Assembly: GCF_042429435.1 (NCBI RefSeq)
Contig: NZ_JBHMAF010000034.1
DNA length: 64,000 nucleotides
Direction: 5' to 3' (one strand)
Source: Ectobacillus funiculus
Lineage (GTDB): Bacteria > Bacillota > Bacilli > Bacillales > Bacillaceae_G
This document shows, one piece after another, positions 34,642-42,758 of the stretch. Position 1 is the stretch's first letter; each line of letters opens with the position of its first letter. The translations under genes and the position numbers were made by a program. The notes beneath the pieces were generated by a model. That model was not told the DNA's origin. It did no database searches and saw nothing but the letters and a program-made list of their open reading frames with translations.

Positions 34642-36063
34642 TTGAAACGTAAAGTGGCTATCGTTTGGATTATTGCGGCATTTTTGTTAGGAGCAGGCGG
34701 AATGTTTGCCGGCGGACGTTATTGGCTTGGAGCAGGGCAATTGGGTCAATCCGACTCGGCGACCAAGGAATCTGATTTACAGAAGATTGAACAGGCATAT
34801 GACCTCATTGATTCCCGGTATGTAAAGGATGTGGATGATCGTAAGCTTGTAGAAGGGGCTATTCAGGGGATGCTTGGAACGCTGAAGGATCCATACTCTG
34901 CTTATATGGATAAGGAAACAGCGACTCAATTCCAGCAATCTTTAGATTCATCGCTAGAAGGCATCGGTGCAGAGGTGAACAAGGTTGACGACAAGCTTAT
35001 TATTATTTCTCCTATTAAGGATTCACCTGCTGAGAAGGCAGGGATCAAACCAAATGATCAAATTGTAGCGGTAGATGGAAAAAGCGTAGCTGATTTAACT
35101 CGCGAAGAGGCAGTACTCAAAATCCGCGGGAAGAAAGGGACTTTTGTGACCCTTGATATTAAACGTCCAGGAACAGATGGAACAATTACGTTTAAAATTA
35201 AACGCGATACAATTCCAATGCTAACAGTGTTTAGTTCGGTTAAGAAGGAGAATGGAAAGGATATCGGGTACCTGCAAATTACCTCCTTCTCAGAAGATAC
35301 AGCGAAGGAATTTGCAAGCAAGCTTGGGGCACTGGAAAAGAAGGATATCTCAGGTCTTATCATTGACGTGCGCGGGAATCCAGGCGGATATTTAGAAAGT
35401 GTGGAATCGATTTTGAAGGAGCTTGTAACGAATAAAAAGCCAATGCTGCAAATCGAAGATCGAGACGGTAAGAAGCAAAAGTATTTTACAGATTTAAAAG
35501 AACGTAAGCCATATCCAATTGCTGTCTTAATTGATAACGGCAGCGCATCCGCATCCGAAATTTTAGCAGGAGCGCTCAAGGAAGCGGAAGGCTACCCGCT
35601 TATTGGCGTAAAATCATTCGGAAAAGGAACGGTTCAGCAGGCAGTGCCGATGGCTGATGGCAGCAATATTAAGCTTACAATGTTCAAATGGCTGACACCA
35701 GACGGAAATTGGATTCATCAAAAGGGAATTGTGCCGACGCTGGAAGTGAAGCAGCCTGCCTACTACTATGCTACACCAATTCAGTTTGAAAAGACCTTGT
35801 CCTTTAACGATAACAATGAGCAGGTGAAAAGTGCGCAGCAGCTCTTAAATGATCTTGGCTATGAGACAGGACGCAAGGACGGCTACTTTAGCAAGGAAAC
35901 AGAATCAGCGGTGAAAACATTCCAGCAGACAAATAAGCTAGAAGCAACTGGTAAAATTGATAAACAGACGGCAGAAGCGATTCAAAACAAAGTAATAGAA
36001 AAAATTCGCTCCGGTGAAAATGACTTACAGCTGCAAGCAGCAGTGAAATTACTGGCGAAGTAA
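34642..36063 (+). CDS. ctpB: Carboxy-terminal processing serine protease CtpB-like
   Basis: A 473-residue secreted or membrane-tethered S41 protease. After one N-terminal helix (IVWIIAAFLLGAGGMFAGG) come a PDZ domain (LIIISPIKDSPAEKAGIKPNDQIV), the S41 core with catalytic Ser in LIDNGSASASEILAGAL and Lys in GVKSFGKGTVQQ, and a C-terminal peptidoglycan-binding domain (SAQQLLNDLGYETGRKDGYF). In B. subtilis CtpB trims SpoIVFA to trigger sigma-K activation in sporulation; the position ftsX-ctpB-minJ is the same. TTG 34642, nine bases after AAAGGAG, is preferred over ATG 34591 or 34615, though these cannot be excluded. Confidence 0.92.
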   Translation: MKRKVAIVWIIAAFLLGAGGMFAGGRYWLGAGQLGQSDSATKESDLQKIEQAYDLIDSRYVKDVDDRKLVEGAIQGMLGTLKDPYSAYMDKETATQFQQSLDSSLEGIGAEVNKVDDKLIIISPIKDSPAEKAGIKPNDQIVAVDGKSVADLTREEAVLKIRGKKGTFVTLDIKRPGTDGTITFKIKRDTIPMLTVFSSVKKENGKDIGYLQITSFSEDTAKEFASKLGALEKKDISGLIIDVRGNPGGYLESVESILKELVTNKKPMLQIEDRDGKKQKYFTDLKERKPYPIAVLIDNGSASASEILAGALKEAEGYPLIGVKSFGKGTVQQAVPMADGSNIKLTMFKWLTPDGNWIHQKGIVPTLEVKQPAYYYATPIQFEKTLSFNDNNEQVKSAQQLLNDLGYETGRKDGYFSKETESAVKTFQQTNKLEATGKIDKQTAEAIQNKVIEKIRSGENDLQLQAAVKLLAK

Positions 36064-36089
36064 GACAGGGATTTCATAGAAATTGTCGA

Positions 36090-36125
36090 AAAGTATACAG
36101 ACAGAGTGTCTGTATACTTTTTTGT
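36090..36125 (+). terminator. ctpB terminator
   Basis: A perfect stem AAAGTATACAGACA / TGTCTGTATACTTT with a GAG loop and a T-rich tail. Confidence 0.88.
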
Positions 36126-36198
36126 ATGGACAAAAACGAAAAAAGCCGTGAGTATGATAAAATTAAAAAAGAAAGCTTATAAGTAAGGTGGTGTAGCA

Positions 36199-37395
36199 AT
36201 GAGTATAGTTGTTTCAGAGATACTCAACGCATTTGGGCGCTTTTTTATGCATCCTGTTTTTTATATATTCTTTATTAGCAGCTTATTAGCTGGGTATTGG
36301 CGCGTAAAGCGGGAGCGCAAGGATTTTTCATTTAAAGTGTATGATGTTTGGTACGAGCTTCGTACATCTGCCACGTCAGGTATTGGCTTTGGGATGATAC
36401 TATCTGTTATCTTTATTGGCGTCGGTATCATCCTTTCGAAAGCAAGTCTTCTCATCATCGCTTGTTGGACCGTTTTGTTTGCGCTTCTCATGCAATATCG
36501 TTATTTATCAGCAGCCTACAGCTTTGGCATTGCTATTTTTTATTTTTTGCTTTCTCCATCATGGAAGACAGGGCAGCCTCTGTTGGATGCATGGCTGGCA
36601 GACAGCAGCGCTACCAATTTAACGGCGCTTGCGGTGCTAATGGCATCTCTGCTTATTGTAGAGGGTCTGCTCATTTTAGGACGAGCTTCGCGTATCTCTA
36701 CGCCAAAGGTCTTAAAAGGAAAGCGTGGTATGTCTATTGGCATGCATGTTTGCAAGAGGCTTTGGTTCGTCCCGGTTTTTATCTTGGTGCCAGGGGATGC
36801 AATGACGAAGGTGTTTGCCTGGTGGCCGGTAATCACGATTGGTACTAATGTGTTTTCTCTTTTCCTTGTGCCATTTGGCATCGGATTTTCTAAATCGATA
36901 AAAGGACAGCTTCCTAGCCGGGCAATCTTTTATACTGGACGCCGTGTAGCTGGTTTAGGCCTTTTTGTACTACTGTTAGCGGTCATTAGTTACTGGCTGC
37001 CGGGGATTGCGATTGCAGCTGCAGGTGCCGCAATGCTTGGCCGGCTTTCCATTACGATTCGCGAGCAAATAGAGGATGAAAAACATCCGGCATTCTTCTC
37101 GCCAAAAGGTGCCGGCTTAATGATTTTAGATACGCTTCCGAATTCGCCTGCTGAGGAAATGGGTCTTAAGCCAGGAGAGATTATCTCAAAGGTAAACGGT
37201 GTTGTACCAAAATCGCTTCGCGAGTTTTATCAAGCGCTTCAGCACAATACATCGGGAGCTTTTTGCAAGCTTGAGGTGATTGATGTCAACGCCGAGCCGC
37301 GTATCCTGCAGCGCGCCATTTTCGCGAATGACCACCATGAGCTAGGGATTATTTTTGTACAGCGTGATTATGATTTGGATATAGAAGCGGTGTAA
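36199..37395 (+). CDS. minJ: Division-site topological determinant MinJ
   Basis: A 398-residue polytopic membrane protein with a C-terminal PDZ domain, matching MinJ (YvjD), which links DivIVA to MinCD at the septum in bacilli. About eight helices span residues 15-300 (FYIFFISSLLAGYWRV; GFGMILSVIFIGVGIIL), and the PDZ domain (GLMILDTLPNSPAEEMGLKPGEIISKVNG) occupies about residues 310-375. The start ATG follows AAGGTGGTG. Its place between ctpB and (after an insertion of other genes) uvrBA fits the B. subtilis order. Confidence 0.92.
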   Translation: MSIVVSEILNAFGRFFMHPVFYIFFISSLLAGYWRVKRERKDFSFKVYDVWYELRTSATSGIGFGMILSVIFIGVGIILSKASLLIIACWTVLFALLMQYRYLSAAYSFGIAIFYFLLSPSWKTGQPLLDAWLADSSATNLTALAVLMASLLIVEGLLILGRASRISTPKVLKGKRGMSIGMHVCKRLWFVPVFILVPGDAMTKVFAWWPVITIGTNVFSLFLVPFGIGFSKSIKGQLPSRAIFYTGRRVAGLGLFVLLLAVISYWLPGIAIAAAGAAMLGRLSITIREQIEDEKHPAFFSPKGAGLMILDTLPNSPAEEMGLKPGEIISKVNGVVPKSLREFYQALQHNTSGAFCKLEVIDVNAEPRILQRAIFANDHHELGIIFVQRDYDLDIEAV

Positions 37396-37450
37396 TTTTG
37401 TGCTTGGTGATAAAAGTTTAGAATCCTGGCAGAGGTAAATATACTTATCA

Positions 37451-37491
37451 AAAAAGCTACGTACGATTCCTCGTTACTGTAGCTTTTTTCT
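37451..37491 (+). terminator. minJ terminator
   Basis: AAAAGCTAC / GTAGCTTTT stem with a loop of about 17 bases and a T-run. Confidence 0.75.
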
Positions 37492-37493
37492 TT

Positions 37494-37628
37494 TTTACAC
37501 TTTCAGAAAGTATAAAGTTCTAACTAGAAGACAATTCGACGTAGGGAGAAATTTTAGGAATACAGTATAAGTGCAAATACGTCTCTGTCTTCGCCAAAAG
37601 GTAGGGCTCGCCAATCGGCGAGTTTTTT
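37494..37628 (+). repeat. Family-1 repeat, full copy
   Basis: All blocks are present, with several substitutions in the 5' arm (ACTTTCAGAAAGTATAAAGT). It begins at the end of the minJ terminator. Confidence 0.82.
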
Positions 37629-37660
37629 TTATTAAGAAAATATTTATGTTCTTTAGGATT

Positions 37661-37736
37661 TTCACTGTATTTTCTCTTTTCTCTACTACAATTCAAAGTG
37701 TAGACAAGGTAGCTTATCGAAAAGGAGGTGACAGTG
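37661..37736 (+). promoter_or_regulatory. Conserved leader of PspA-like operon, copy B
   Basis: The counterpart of 10784-10858, with the same four conserved blocks in the same order and spacing within one base. The putative -10 position reads TACAAT here. Confidence 0.6.
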
Positions 37737-38267
37737 ATGAAAAAAGGAAAATGGCTTGTGTGGGCGTTTATTACTGTAGCAGTGTTTGTAATTGCGCGCA
37801 TCACATTCCAGCAGCTTCACGTGTTTGGAGGAGGCTTCGGATCACAAGGCATGTATCAGTTCCAGGGCGGCAGATTTGCTTCAGGAGGACATTTCCGTGG
37901 CGGTACAGAGCTTCCTAGAATGGGTAGATATGGTCATATGCATGGCTTTGGGATTATCCATATTCTGATACAAGCCGGTCTTTTCATAATCGGATGGGTA
38001 ACATGGAAGCTTGCCGCGGGCAATCGAATCCGTAAATGGATTGGAATTGCACTCATGGTATGGGCAGCTATTCTGTTATTGCCAAAGGTGCTGATTCTTC
38101 CGATTATTCTTGTAGCAGCTTATCTTGCTTATAAAAACGGCCGAAATGAGGACGTCTCTTCTGCAAATTACGTACAAGCAGAAGCAGCAGGCGTTTCTAG
38201 CCTGGATTCACATAAACTTGATTACTTAGACGAATGGGAAAATAAAATCCATAAGGAGGAGCAGTAA
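37737..38267 (+). CDS. Membrane protein encoded upstream of a PspA homologue (copy B)
   Basis: A 176-residue paralogue of the protein at 10859. It keeps the MKKGKWLVW N-terminal helix, the two C-terminal helices (IHILIQAGLFIIGWVTWKLAAGN; ALMVWAAILLLPKVLILPIILV) and the DYLDEWENK tail. Where copy A has VQG repeats this copy has a short Gly/Phe/Arg-rich segment (FGGGFGSQGMYQFQGGRFASGG). ATG 37737 follows GGAGGTGACAGTG; the in-frame GTG at 37728 is inside the ribosome site. Presumed membrane anchor for the next gene; function inferred only from gene pairing. Confidence 0.75.
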   Translation: MKKGKWLVWAFITVAVFVIARITFQQLHVFGGGFGSQGMYQFQGGRFASGGHFRGGTELPRMGRYGHMHGFGIIHILIQAGLFIIGWVTWKLAAGNRIRKWIGIALMVWAAILLLPKVLILPIILVAAYLAYKNGRNEDVSSANYVQAEAAGVSSLDSHKLDYLDEWENKIHKEEQ

Positions 38268-38268
38268 G

Positions 38269-38919
38269 ATGGGAATTTTTAGACGGATAAAAAATATCGC
38301 GCTTGCTGATGTGCACAGTGTGCTTGATAAAGCGGAAGATCCGCTCAGCATGATCAAGCAATACTTGCGCGAGATGGAGGAGCAGCTCGTAAAGGCGCAG
38401 CAGGCACTGTCTGAGCAGCTGTTTTTGGAGAAAAAGTATGAAATGCTTACTTTGCAAACGCAGGAAGCTGTTGAAAAGCGCCTTAGACAAGCAAATCTTG
38501 CAGTGGAGCGAAATGAGGACGAAATTGCAAAATTAGCGCTGCAGGATAAGATTGTACAGGAACGCAAGCTAGCATCGTACAAGCAACAGTATGAAGCGAT
38601 GCAAGTACAAACTACTAATTTGTATGAAAAGGTAAAGGCTCTGCAGGAAAAGTATGAAGAGCTGAAGCTGAAGCAGCAGGAGCTGATCGCCAGAGCACAT
38701 GCTGCGAGGGCTGTGAAGGAAATCAATACAACAATTGCGTCTTTTAGTGCAGATAACGCAATGCGCGGCTTTGCCAGAATGGAAGAGCGTATCTGGGCGT
38801 TAGAAGCTGAAGCAAAAGCAAGTCAAGAAATTGCAGCTCCACATCAACCGAGCATGAACCCCCTCTTGCAGGCTGAAGTGGAACAGCAATTAGAACAGTT
38901 AAAAGCAGCGAAGTCCTAA
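38269..38919 (+). CDS. PspA/IM30 family membrane-stress protein (copy B)
   Basis: A 216-residue coiled-coil PspA/IM30 protein, clearly paralogous to the one at 11542 along its whole length: MGIFRRIKNIALADVHSVLDKAEDPLSM at the start, and MEERIWALEAEAKASQ near the end. It would assemble on the inner membrane face under envelope stress. The start is one base after the stop of the membrane gene, tighter than in copy A, and has AAGGAGGAG upstream. Both copies keep an intact frame, which argues against one being a decaying duplicate. Confidence 0.9.
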   Translation: MGIFRRIKNIALADVHSVLDKAEDPLSMIKQYLREMEEQLVKAQQALSEQLFLEKKYEMLTLQTQEAVEKRLRQANLAVERNEDEIAKLALQDKIVQERKLASYKQQYEAMQVQTTNLYEKVKALQEKYEELKLKQQELIARAHAARAVKEINTTIASFSADNAMRGFARMEERIWALEAEAKASQEIAAPHQPSMNPLLQAEVEQQLEQLKAAKS

Positions 38920-38996
38920 GGAAGGACAAGCTGATCGAGTTAGCTAAACCCTTTCTCATGTTATGCCTTACCCCCCTTATTTAATATAAATTGTTG

Positions 38997-39022
38997 TCCC
39001 TCCGTTTGGGGGGATTTTTTTT
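38997..39022 (+). terminator. Terminator of PspA-like operon B
   Basis: TCCCTCC / GGGGGGA stem (one G-T pair) then eight T. Confidence 0.75.
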
Positions 39023-39142
39023 ATACTTAAGAAAGTATAAATTTCTAGCAGGAAGACCATTCGACGCAGTGAGAAATTTTAGGAACAAAGTATAAGTGCA
39101 ACTACACCTCTGTCTTCGCCTAACGGCTCGCCAATCGGTTAC
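39023..39142 (+). repeat. Family-1 repeat, 3'-truncated copy
   Basis: Proceeds normally to GGCTCGCCAATCGG and then breaks off in the hairpin, running into a family-2 copy. Confidence 0.78.
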
Positions 39143-39293
39143 TGTAAGAAAGGATAACTTTTCGGGGTGATGTCGAGCTCCCAAGGCCAAAATGGCAGAC
39201 TCCGGGCTGAACCTCCGCAAAAGGCAAAAAGCGCCTTTTACTCCGGCCCACCCCTACGCTGCCATAAAAGGCGGGTCTTGTCTGCTTTTCTTA
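39143..39293 (+). repeat. Family-2 repeat, long copy
   Basis: Has an extra central part including AAAAGGC / GCCTTTT that the short copy at 17274 lacks. It ends GTCTGCTTTTCTTA. Confidence 0.7.
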
Positions 39294-39327
39294 ATGCTTT
39301 AAGCATTCGTGTCATCTTCTTATAGTG

Positions 39328-40977
39328 CTATCCTCTCAACAGCGTTGGTGGAATTTCTTCTTGATCAACCATTACCTCAACTACTGTCGGTCCGTTATGA
39401 TTGTTTAGAGCTTCCTTGAGAGCCAGGTGTAAGTCTTTAATAGTCCAACACTTAAAGGATAATGCTCCCATTGCTTCACTATATTTTTTAACGTCGAGTT
39501 CATTTTTGAAAATAGTGCCCACAGCTTTTCCAGCATTGTTTGACATACCTTTATCGACCATATCAAGTCTTCCATTATTCAAAACAATAAAGATAGTAGC
39601 TGCATTGCTGTCAACTGCTGTTGAAACCTCATTTCCATGCATAAAAAAGCATCCATCACCTGTTAAACAGACGATAGGCTTAGTAGGATTGCTTAACTTC
39701 GCACCAATACTAAAACCAATAGCATGTCCCATTGCGCCAAAAACATCATCAAAATAGAATGTGGCCTGCTTTGTCAGTGTTAGGTGCTGAATAGCATAAA
39801 AGGAATGACTGCCATCATCACCAAAGAAAACAGTATCTGCGGGAAAACTCTCTCTTAGGGCAGTAATGACTTGTTTTGCTAGTAGCCTTTCAACTGTAAT
39901 CGGTGTTTCCTTTTGTAGCTCTGCACTAATATGTGTCTGCGGTTTTGAAAAAGGTTTAGCTAATCTATCTGTCTTAATTAATTTTAATAAACTCTCAAGA
40001 TTATGCTTAGCATCACCAAGAACAAGCTGTGTTGCAACAGGAATTGATTTGCCAATAAACGTATAGTCGTAATCAAAATGAATAATTTTATCTGGATACA
40101 AAGCAGGATCCAGTCCAACAATAGACATATCAGATAACTTAGATCCTATTACAATTATGAGATCACTCTTATTCTTTAAATACTCACTAGCTTTTGCAGA
40201 GCCGCCTAGTCCAAACCCATCTAGGGACAGATCATGTGTTGTTGGAAATGTTCCTTTTCCACCAGGTGTTGTCATGACTGGTATGTTAAAGGTTTCCGCT
40301 AAACGAATGACTTCTTCATAGGCTCTGGAGGAATGCACACCTTTTCCTAAAATCATGACAGGTCGCTTAGAAGTTAAAATACAATCTAAGGCTTGTTGTA
40401 ACTCCTTTTGGGTCGCTATCACATGTGGAGCTTCATCGGGTATGTCTAAAATAAAAGATTCTGCCTGCTCATCCAATACATCCATAGGGAGTGAAAGGTG
40501 AACAGGTCCCTTCACTCCATATAATGCGCTCTCAATAGCATGAGAAAAGATACCTTTAAATGATTCAGCTCGGTCTATGCGTGCGCTAAATTTTGTTACT
40601 GGCTCAAACATTTTTATTAAGTCTGTCCCAAATGCTGAGGAGTCTTGTCCAAATGGTTTACCCATATCTTTAGCAGAGGGGTGCCCTGTAATAAAAACAA
40701 CTGGTAAATGCCATGCTTTTGCTTGTGCCGCAGCCGTCAGCAAATTGGTGCCGCCTGGACCAGAAGTACCTATTGCGACTCCAATAGAATCATTCATTAA
40801 GGAATAACCAGAAGCAATATAACCAGCTCCAGTTTCATGCCTAGTTAGATTGAATTGAATACCATGGTTCTCTAATTCGAGTAAAATTGGAACAATAGGT
40901 TTTCCAGGAACACCAAATGCATGACGTACACCCATATTCTTAAGATTAATAGCAAGGATTTCTGCAACTTTTCTCAT
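39328..40977 (-). CDS. Thiamine-diphosphate-dependent enzyme, acetolactate synthase large-subunit-like
   Basis: A 549-residue enzyme with the three-domain fold of the acetolactate synthase/pyruvate oxidase family. The catalytic Glu48 sits in TRHETGAGYIASGY, GTSGPGGTNLL follows, the central domain begins near residue 190, and the diphosphate/Mg motif is CLTGDGCFFMHGNE followed by VLNNGRLDMV. No small regulatory subunit or other ilv gene is nearby, so it is probably not the branched-chain biosynthetic enzyme. The substrate may be pyruvate or another 2-oxo acid; sulfoacetaldehyde- or oxalyl-type enzymes are alternatives. It is preceded by two tandem c-di-GMP-I riboswitches, so its expression should depend on that second messenger. 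The ribosome site is AAAGGAA. Confidence 0.85.
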   Translation of the reverse strand: MRKVAEILAINLKNMGVRHAFGVPGKPIVPILLELENHGIQFNLTRHETGAGYIASGYSLMNDSIGVAIGTSGPGGTNLLTAAAQAKAWHLPVVFITGHPSAKDMGKPFGQDSSAFGTDLIKMFEPVTKFSARIDRAESFKGIFSHAIESALYGVKGPVHLSLPMDVLDEQAESFILDIPDEAPHVIATQKELQQALDCILTSKRPVMILGKGVHSSRAYEEVIRLAETFNIPVMTTPGGKGTFPTTHDLSLDGFGLGGSAKASEYLKNKSDLIIVIGSKLSDMSIVGLDPALYPDKIIHFDYDYTFIGKSIPVATQLVLGDAKHNLESLLKLIKTDRLAKPFSKPQTHISAELQKETPITVERLLAKQVITALRESFPADTVFFGDDGSHSFYAIQHLTLTKQATFYFDDVFGAMGHAIGFSIGAKLSNPTKPIVCLTGDGCFFMHGNEVSTAVDSNAATIFIVLNNGRLDMVDKGMSNNAGKAVGTIFKNELDVKKYSEAMGALSFKCWTIKDLHLALKEALNNHNGPTVVEVMVDQEEIPPTLLRG

Positions 40978-41015
40978 GTCATTAAAATTCCTTTCGCTTG
41001 AGATTCAGCAAATAT

Positions 41016-41140
41016 AAAAAAACCCCTGTATAGACATAAATGGGGTGAAAATAAAGATTTATGTAACCCAACCATCATAGTACAACTGCCGTAGACCTGT
41101 AGGCTTTGCGTCCTCGACTTGGGACGGGTTTGCCCCATCT
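41016..41140 (-). promoter_or_regulatory. c-di-GMP-I (GEMM-I) riboswitch, proximal copy
   Basis: On the minus strand the RNA reads GGGGCAAACC, then GAGGACGCAAAGCCUACAGG and UCUACGGC, then CUAUGAUGGUUGGGUUAC, the ordered conserved blocks of the GEMM-I aptamer (41060-41139). A terminator follows (ACCCC / GGGGU and seven U, 41016-41046). The segment AUGGGG (41133-41138) before the aptamer can pair instead with CCCCAU (41040-41045) of the terminator. Relative to the distal copy the P2 loop is CCAA in place of GAAA, and P2 has an extra mismatch. It lies about 40 bases upstream of the TPP-enzyme start. Confidence 0.85.
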
Positions 41141-41300
41141 AGATTTAGCTGTTTCCTGTTACGAATTAAAATTTATCATCAATACTTTAGGACATAAAAA
41201 TATAACGCTTCATATCACGATTTAAATATGCTATATATCTATATGGGCGTTAACTTATGTATTATTTAGGAACCGTTTCATTTTGCGGACTGGCAAATAC
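41141..41300. other. Linker between the two riboswitches
   Basis: 160 bases with no gene and no recognisable element. Confidence 0.4.
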
Positions 41301-41428
41301 AAAAAACACCCTATATAGACATAAATAGGGCGTAAACAAAAAAATTATGCAACCCAGCCATCATAGCACAACTGCCGTAGATCTGTAGGCTTTGCGTCCT
41401 CGACTTTCGACGAGTTTGCCCTATTTAG
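41301..41428 (-). promoter_or_regulatory. c-di-GMP-I (GEMM-I) riboswitch, distal copy
   Basis: The RNA reads GGGCAAACUCGUCGAAAGUC, GAGGACGCAAAGCCUACAGA and UCUACGGC, then CUAUGAUGGCUGGGUUGC: all GEMM-I blocks, with a canonical GAAA tetraloop in P2. The terminator ACGCCCUAU / AUAGGGUGU plus six U spans 41301-41333. The leader AAAUAGGGC (41418-41426) is a perfect nine-base complement of GCCCUAUUU (41323-41331) in the terminator arm, an evident antiterminator that encloses the aptamer. Confidence 0.88.
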
Positions 41429-41589
41429 ATTTCATTTTTCCTGCTGCAAATTAACGCTGCAAGGTGGCGTGACATTGCTCTTAAATTCATGTAAAACAAT
41501 TGGAAAATCCGCTTTTCAATAAATTTAAATATAATTTATCACGTATTCTGAATAAAATAAACCAATATTCGACAAATTATTAGTTCTTT

Positions 41590-41735
41590 TACACTGTAGG
41601 AAAGTATAAATTTCCAACTGGAAGTGAATTCGACGTAGCCGGAAATTTTAGGTACACAGTATAAGTGCAACTACGCTTCTGACTTCGCCCAAGAGCAGGG
41701 CTCGCCAATCGGCGAGTTTTCTTTATTTGCTACAG
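41590..41735 (+). repeat. Family-1 repeat, full copy
   Basis: Complete, close to consensus, with a perfect terminal hairpin CTCGCCAATCGGCGAG. Confidence 0.88.
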
Positions 41736-41773
41736 GTTTTACTATACGGACGAATAGTGAAAAGAGAGTGAAA

Positions 41774-42586
41774 ATGGAGCTGAATGATTTTGTGGAGCAT
41801 ACTACTGCGTGTATGATGGAGCTATTAGCAAAGAAAGCGGTGGTTCAGGGAATGGGGATTAAAGGAGTTTTATTCGATAAAGACGGTACGCTTTTAAATT
41901 TTGGCATGCTGTGGGTGGCAATTGAATATGAAGTAATTGATGCATTGCTGGAAAGAGTGGGAGAAGCAAGAAATAGTGGGCTGAAGGAGGCGTTATGTGC
42001 CTCCATTGGTCTCCATAATGGTCAAGTAGATGAGAAAGGATACTTTGCCAGCGGTACCTCTCTCGATATTTCACGTGCATTTCAAGCTGTGCTTCCTTAT
42101 GATATCCCCGGCTTGCACGAGTGGCTTATGGAGCAAGCTACTCTAAAAACGAGGGAACACATTCAGAATGTGCAGCCGACATGTGACTTACAGACGCTGT
42201 TTTTGCAGATGAAGGAAAAGGGGATCACGATTGGTATTGCTACGTCTGATGATAATGAAATTACAAGGCTTTGTATCGAGGCACTTCGTATTGAAGAGTA
42301 TATTTCATTTGTTGGTACGGCTGAATTATATCCAAAAAAGCCGGATCCTACTGTAGTGTACGCCTTTTGCCGGCAGTTTGGATTACAGCCGCATGAGGTG
42401 GCTATTGTAGGAGATACGGAGAAGGATTTACAGTTAGCGAAAAATAGCGGTGCGGGCTGTGGCATTAGTGTATTATGCGGCGTTGGTTCCGAGGAAGAAC
42501 TATCTGTTCTTGCTGATTTTGTTGTGTTAAGCCCGGCGCACCTCATCCAGGATGGAGTGCTGATTTGGGACCGACAATCGGGATAG
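41774..42586 (+). CDS. HAD family phosphatase, phosphoglycolate phosphatase-like
   Basis: A 270-residue haloacid-dehalogenase hydrolase. The nucleophile motif is VLFDKDGTLLNF (first Asp nucleophile), motif II GIATSDDN, motif III lysine in ELYPKKPDP and motif IV VGDTEKDLQLAKNSG. It probably removes phosphate from a small metabolite; the cap region differs from PpaX at 51647, so they are distant relatives. GTG 41768 sits within AAGAGAGTG, so ATG 41774 is the preferred start. The first 30 residues before the HAD core are unusual and not assigned. Confidence 0.85.
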   Translation: MELNDFVEHTTACMMELLAKKAVVQGMGIKGVLFDKDGTLLNFGMLWVAIEYEVIDALLERVGEARNSGLKEALCASIGLHNGQVDEKGYFASGTSLDISRAFQAVLPYDIPGLHEWLMEQATLKTREHIQNVQPTCDLQTLFLQMKEKGITIGIATSDDNEITRLCIEALRIEEYISFVGTAELYPKKPDPTVVYAFCRQFGLQPHEVAIVGDTEKDLQLAKNSGAGCGISVLCGVGSEEELSVLADFVVLSPAHLIQDGVLIWDRQSG

Positions 42587-42758
42587 CATGATAGATATGG
42601 GGAGACTGTTGAAGCATGTGGATGCTGTAATGCATCAGACGAAGAAAAGAGAGGAAAATAATTATCGATTTCGGAAATAAATTCCTTAAAATTTGGGCAC
42701 TGCATGTATGAATCTGCCTCTTTTTATTCAAACTAGAGAAGAGAGGGAGGTTTAAAGT

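Noticed and set aside
41016..41428. TPP riboswitch in front of the TPP enzyme
   Set aside because: The conserved TPP-aptamer blocks (CUGAGA, ACCUGAUCUGGAUAAUGC-like) are absent; the blocks seen are those of GEMM-I.
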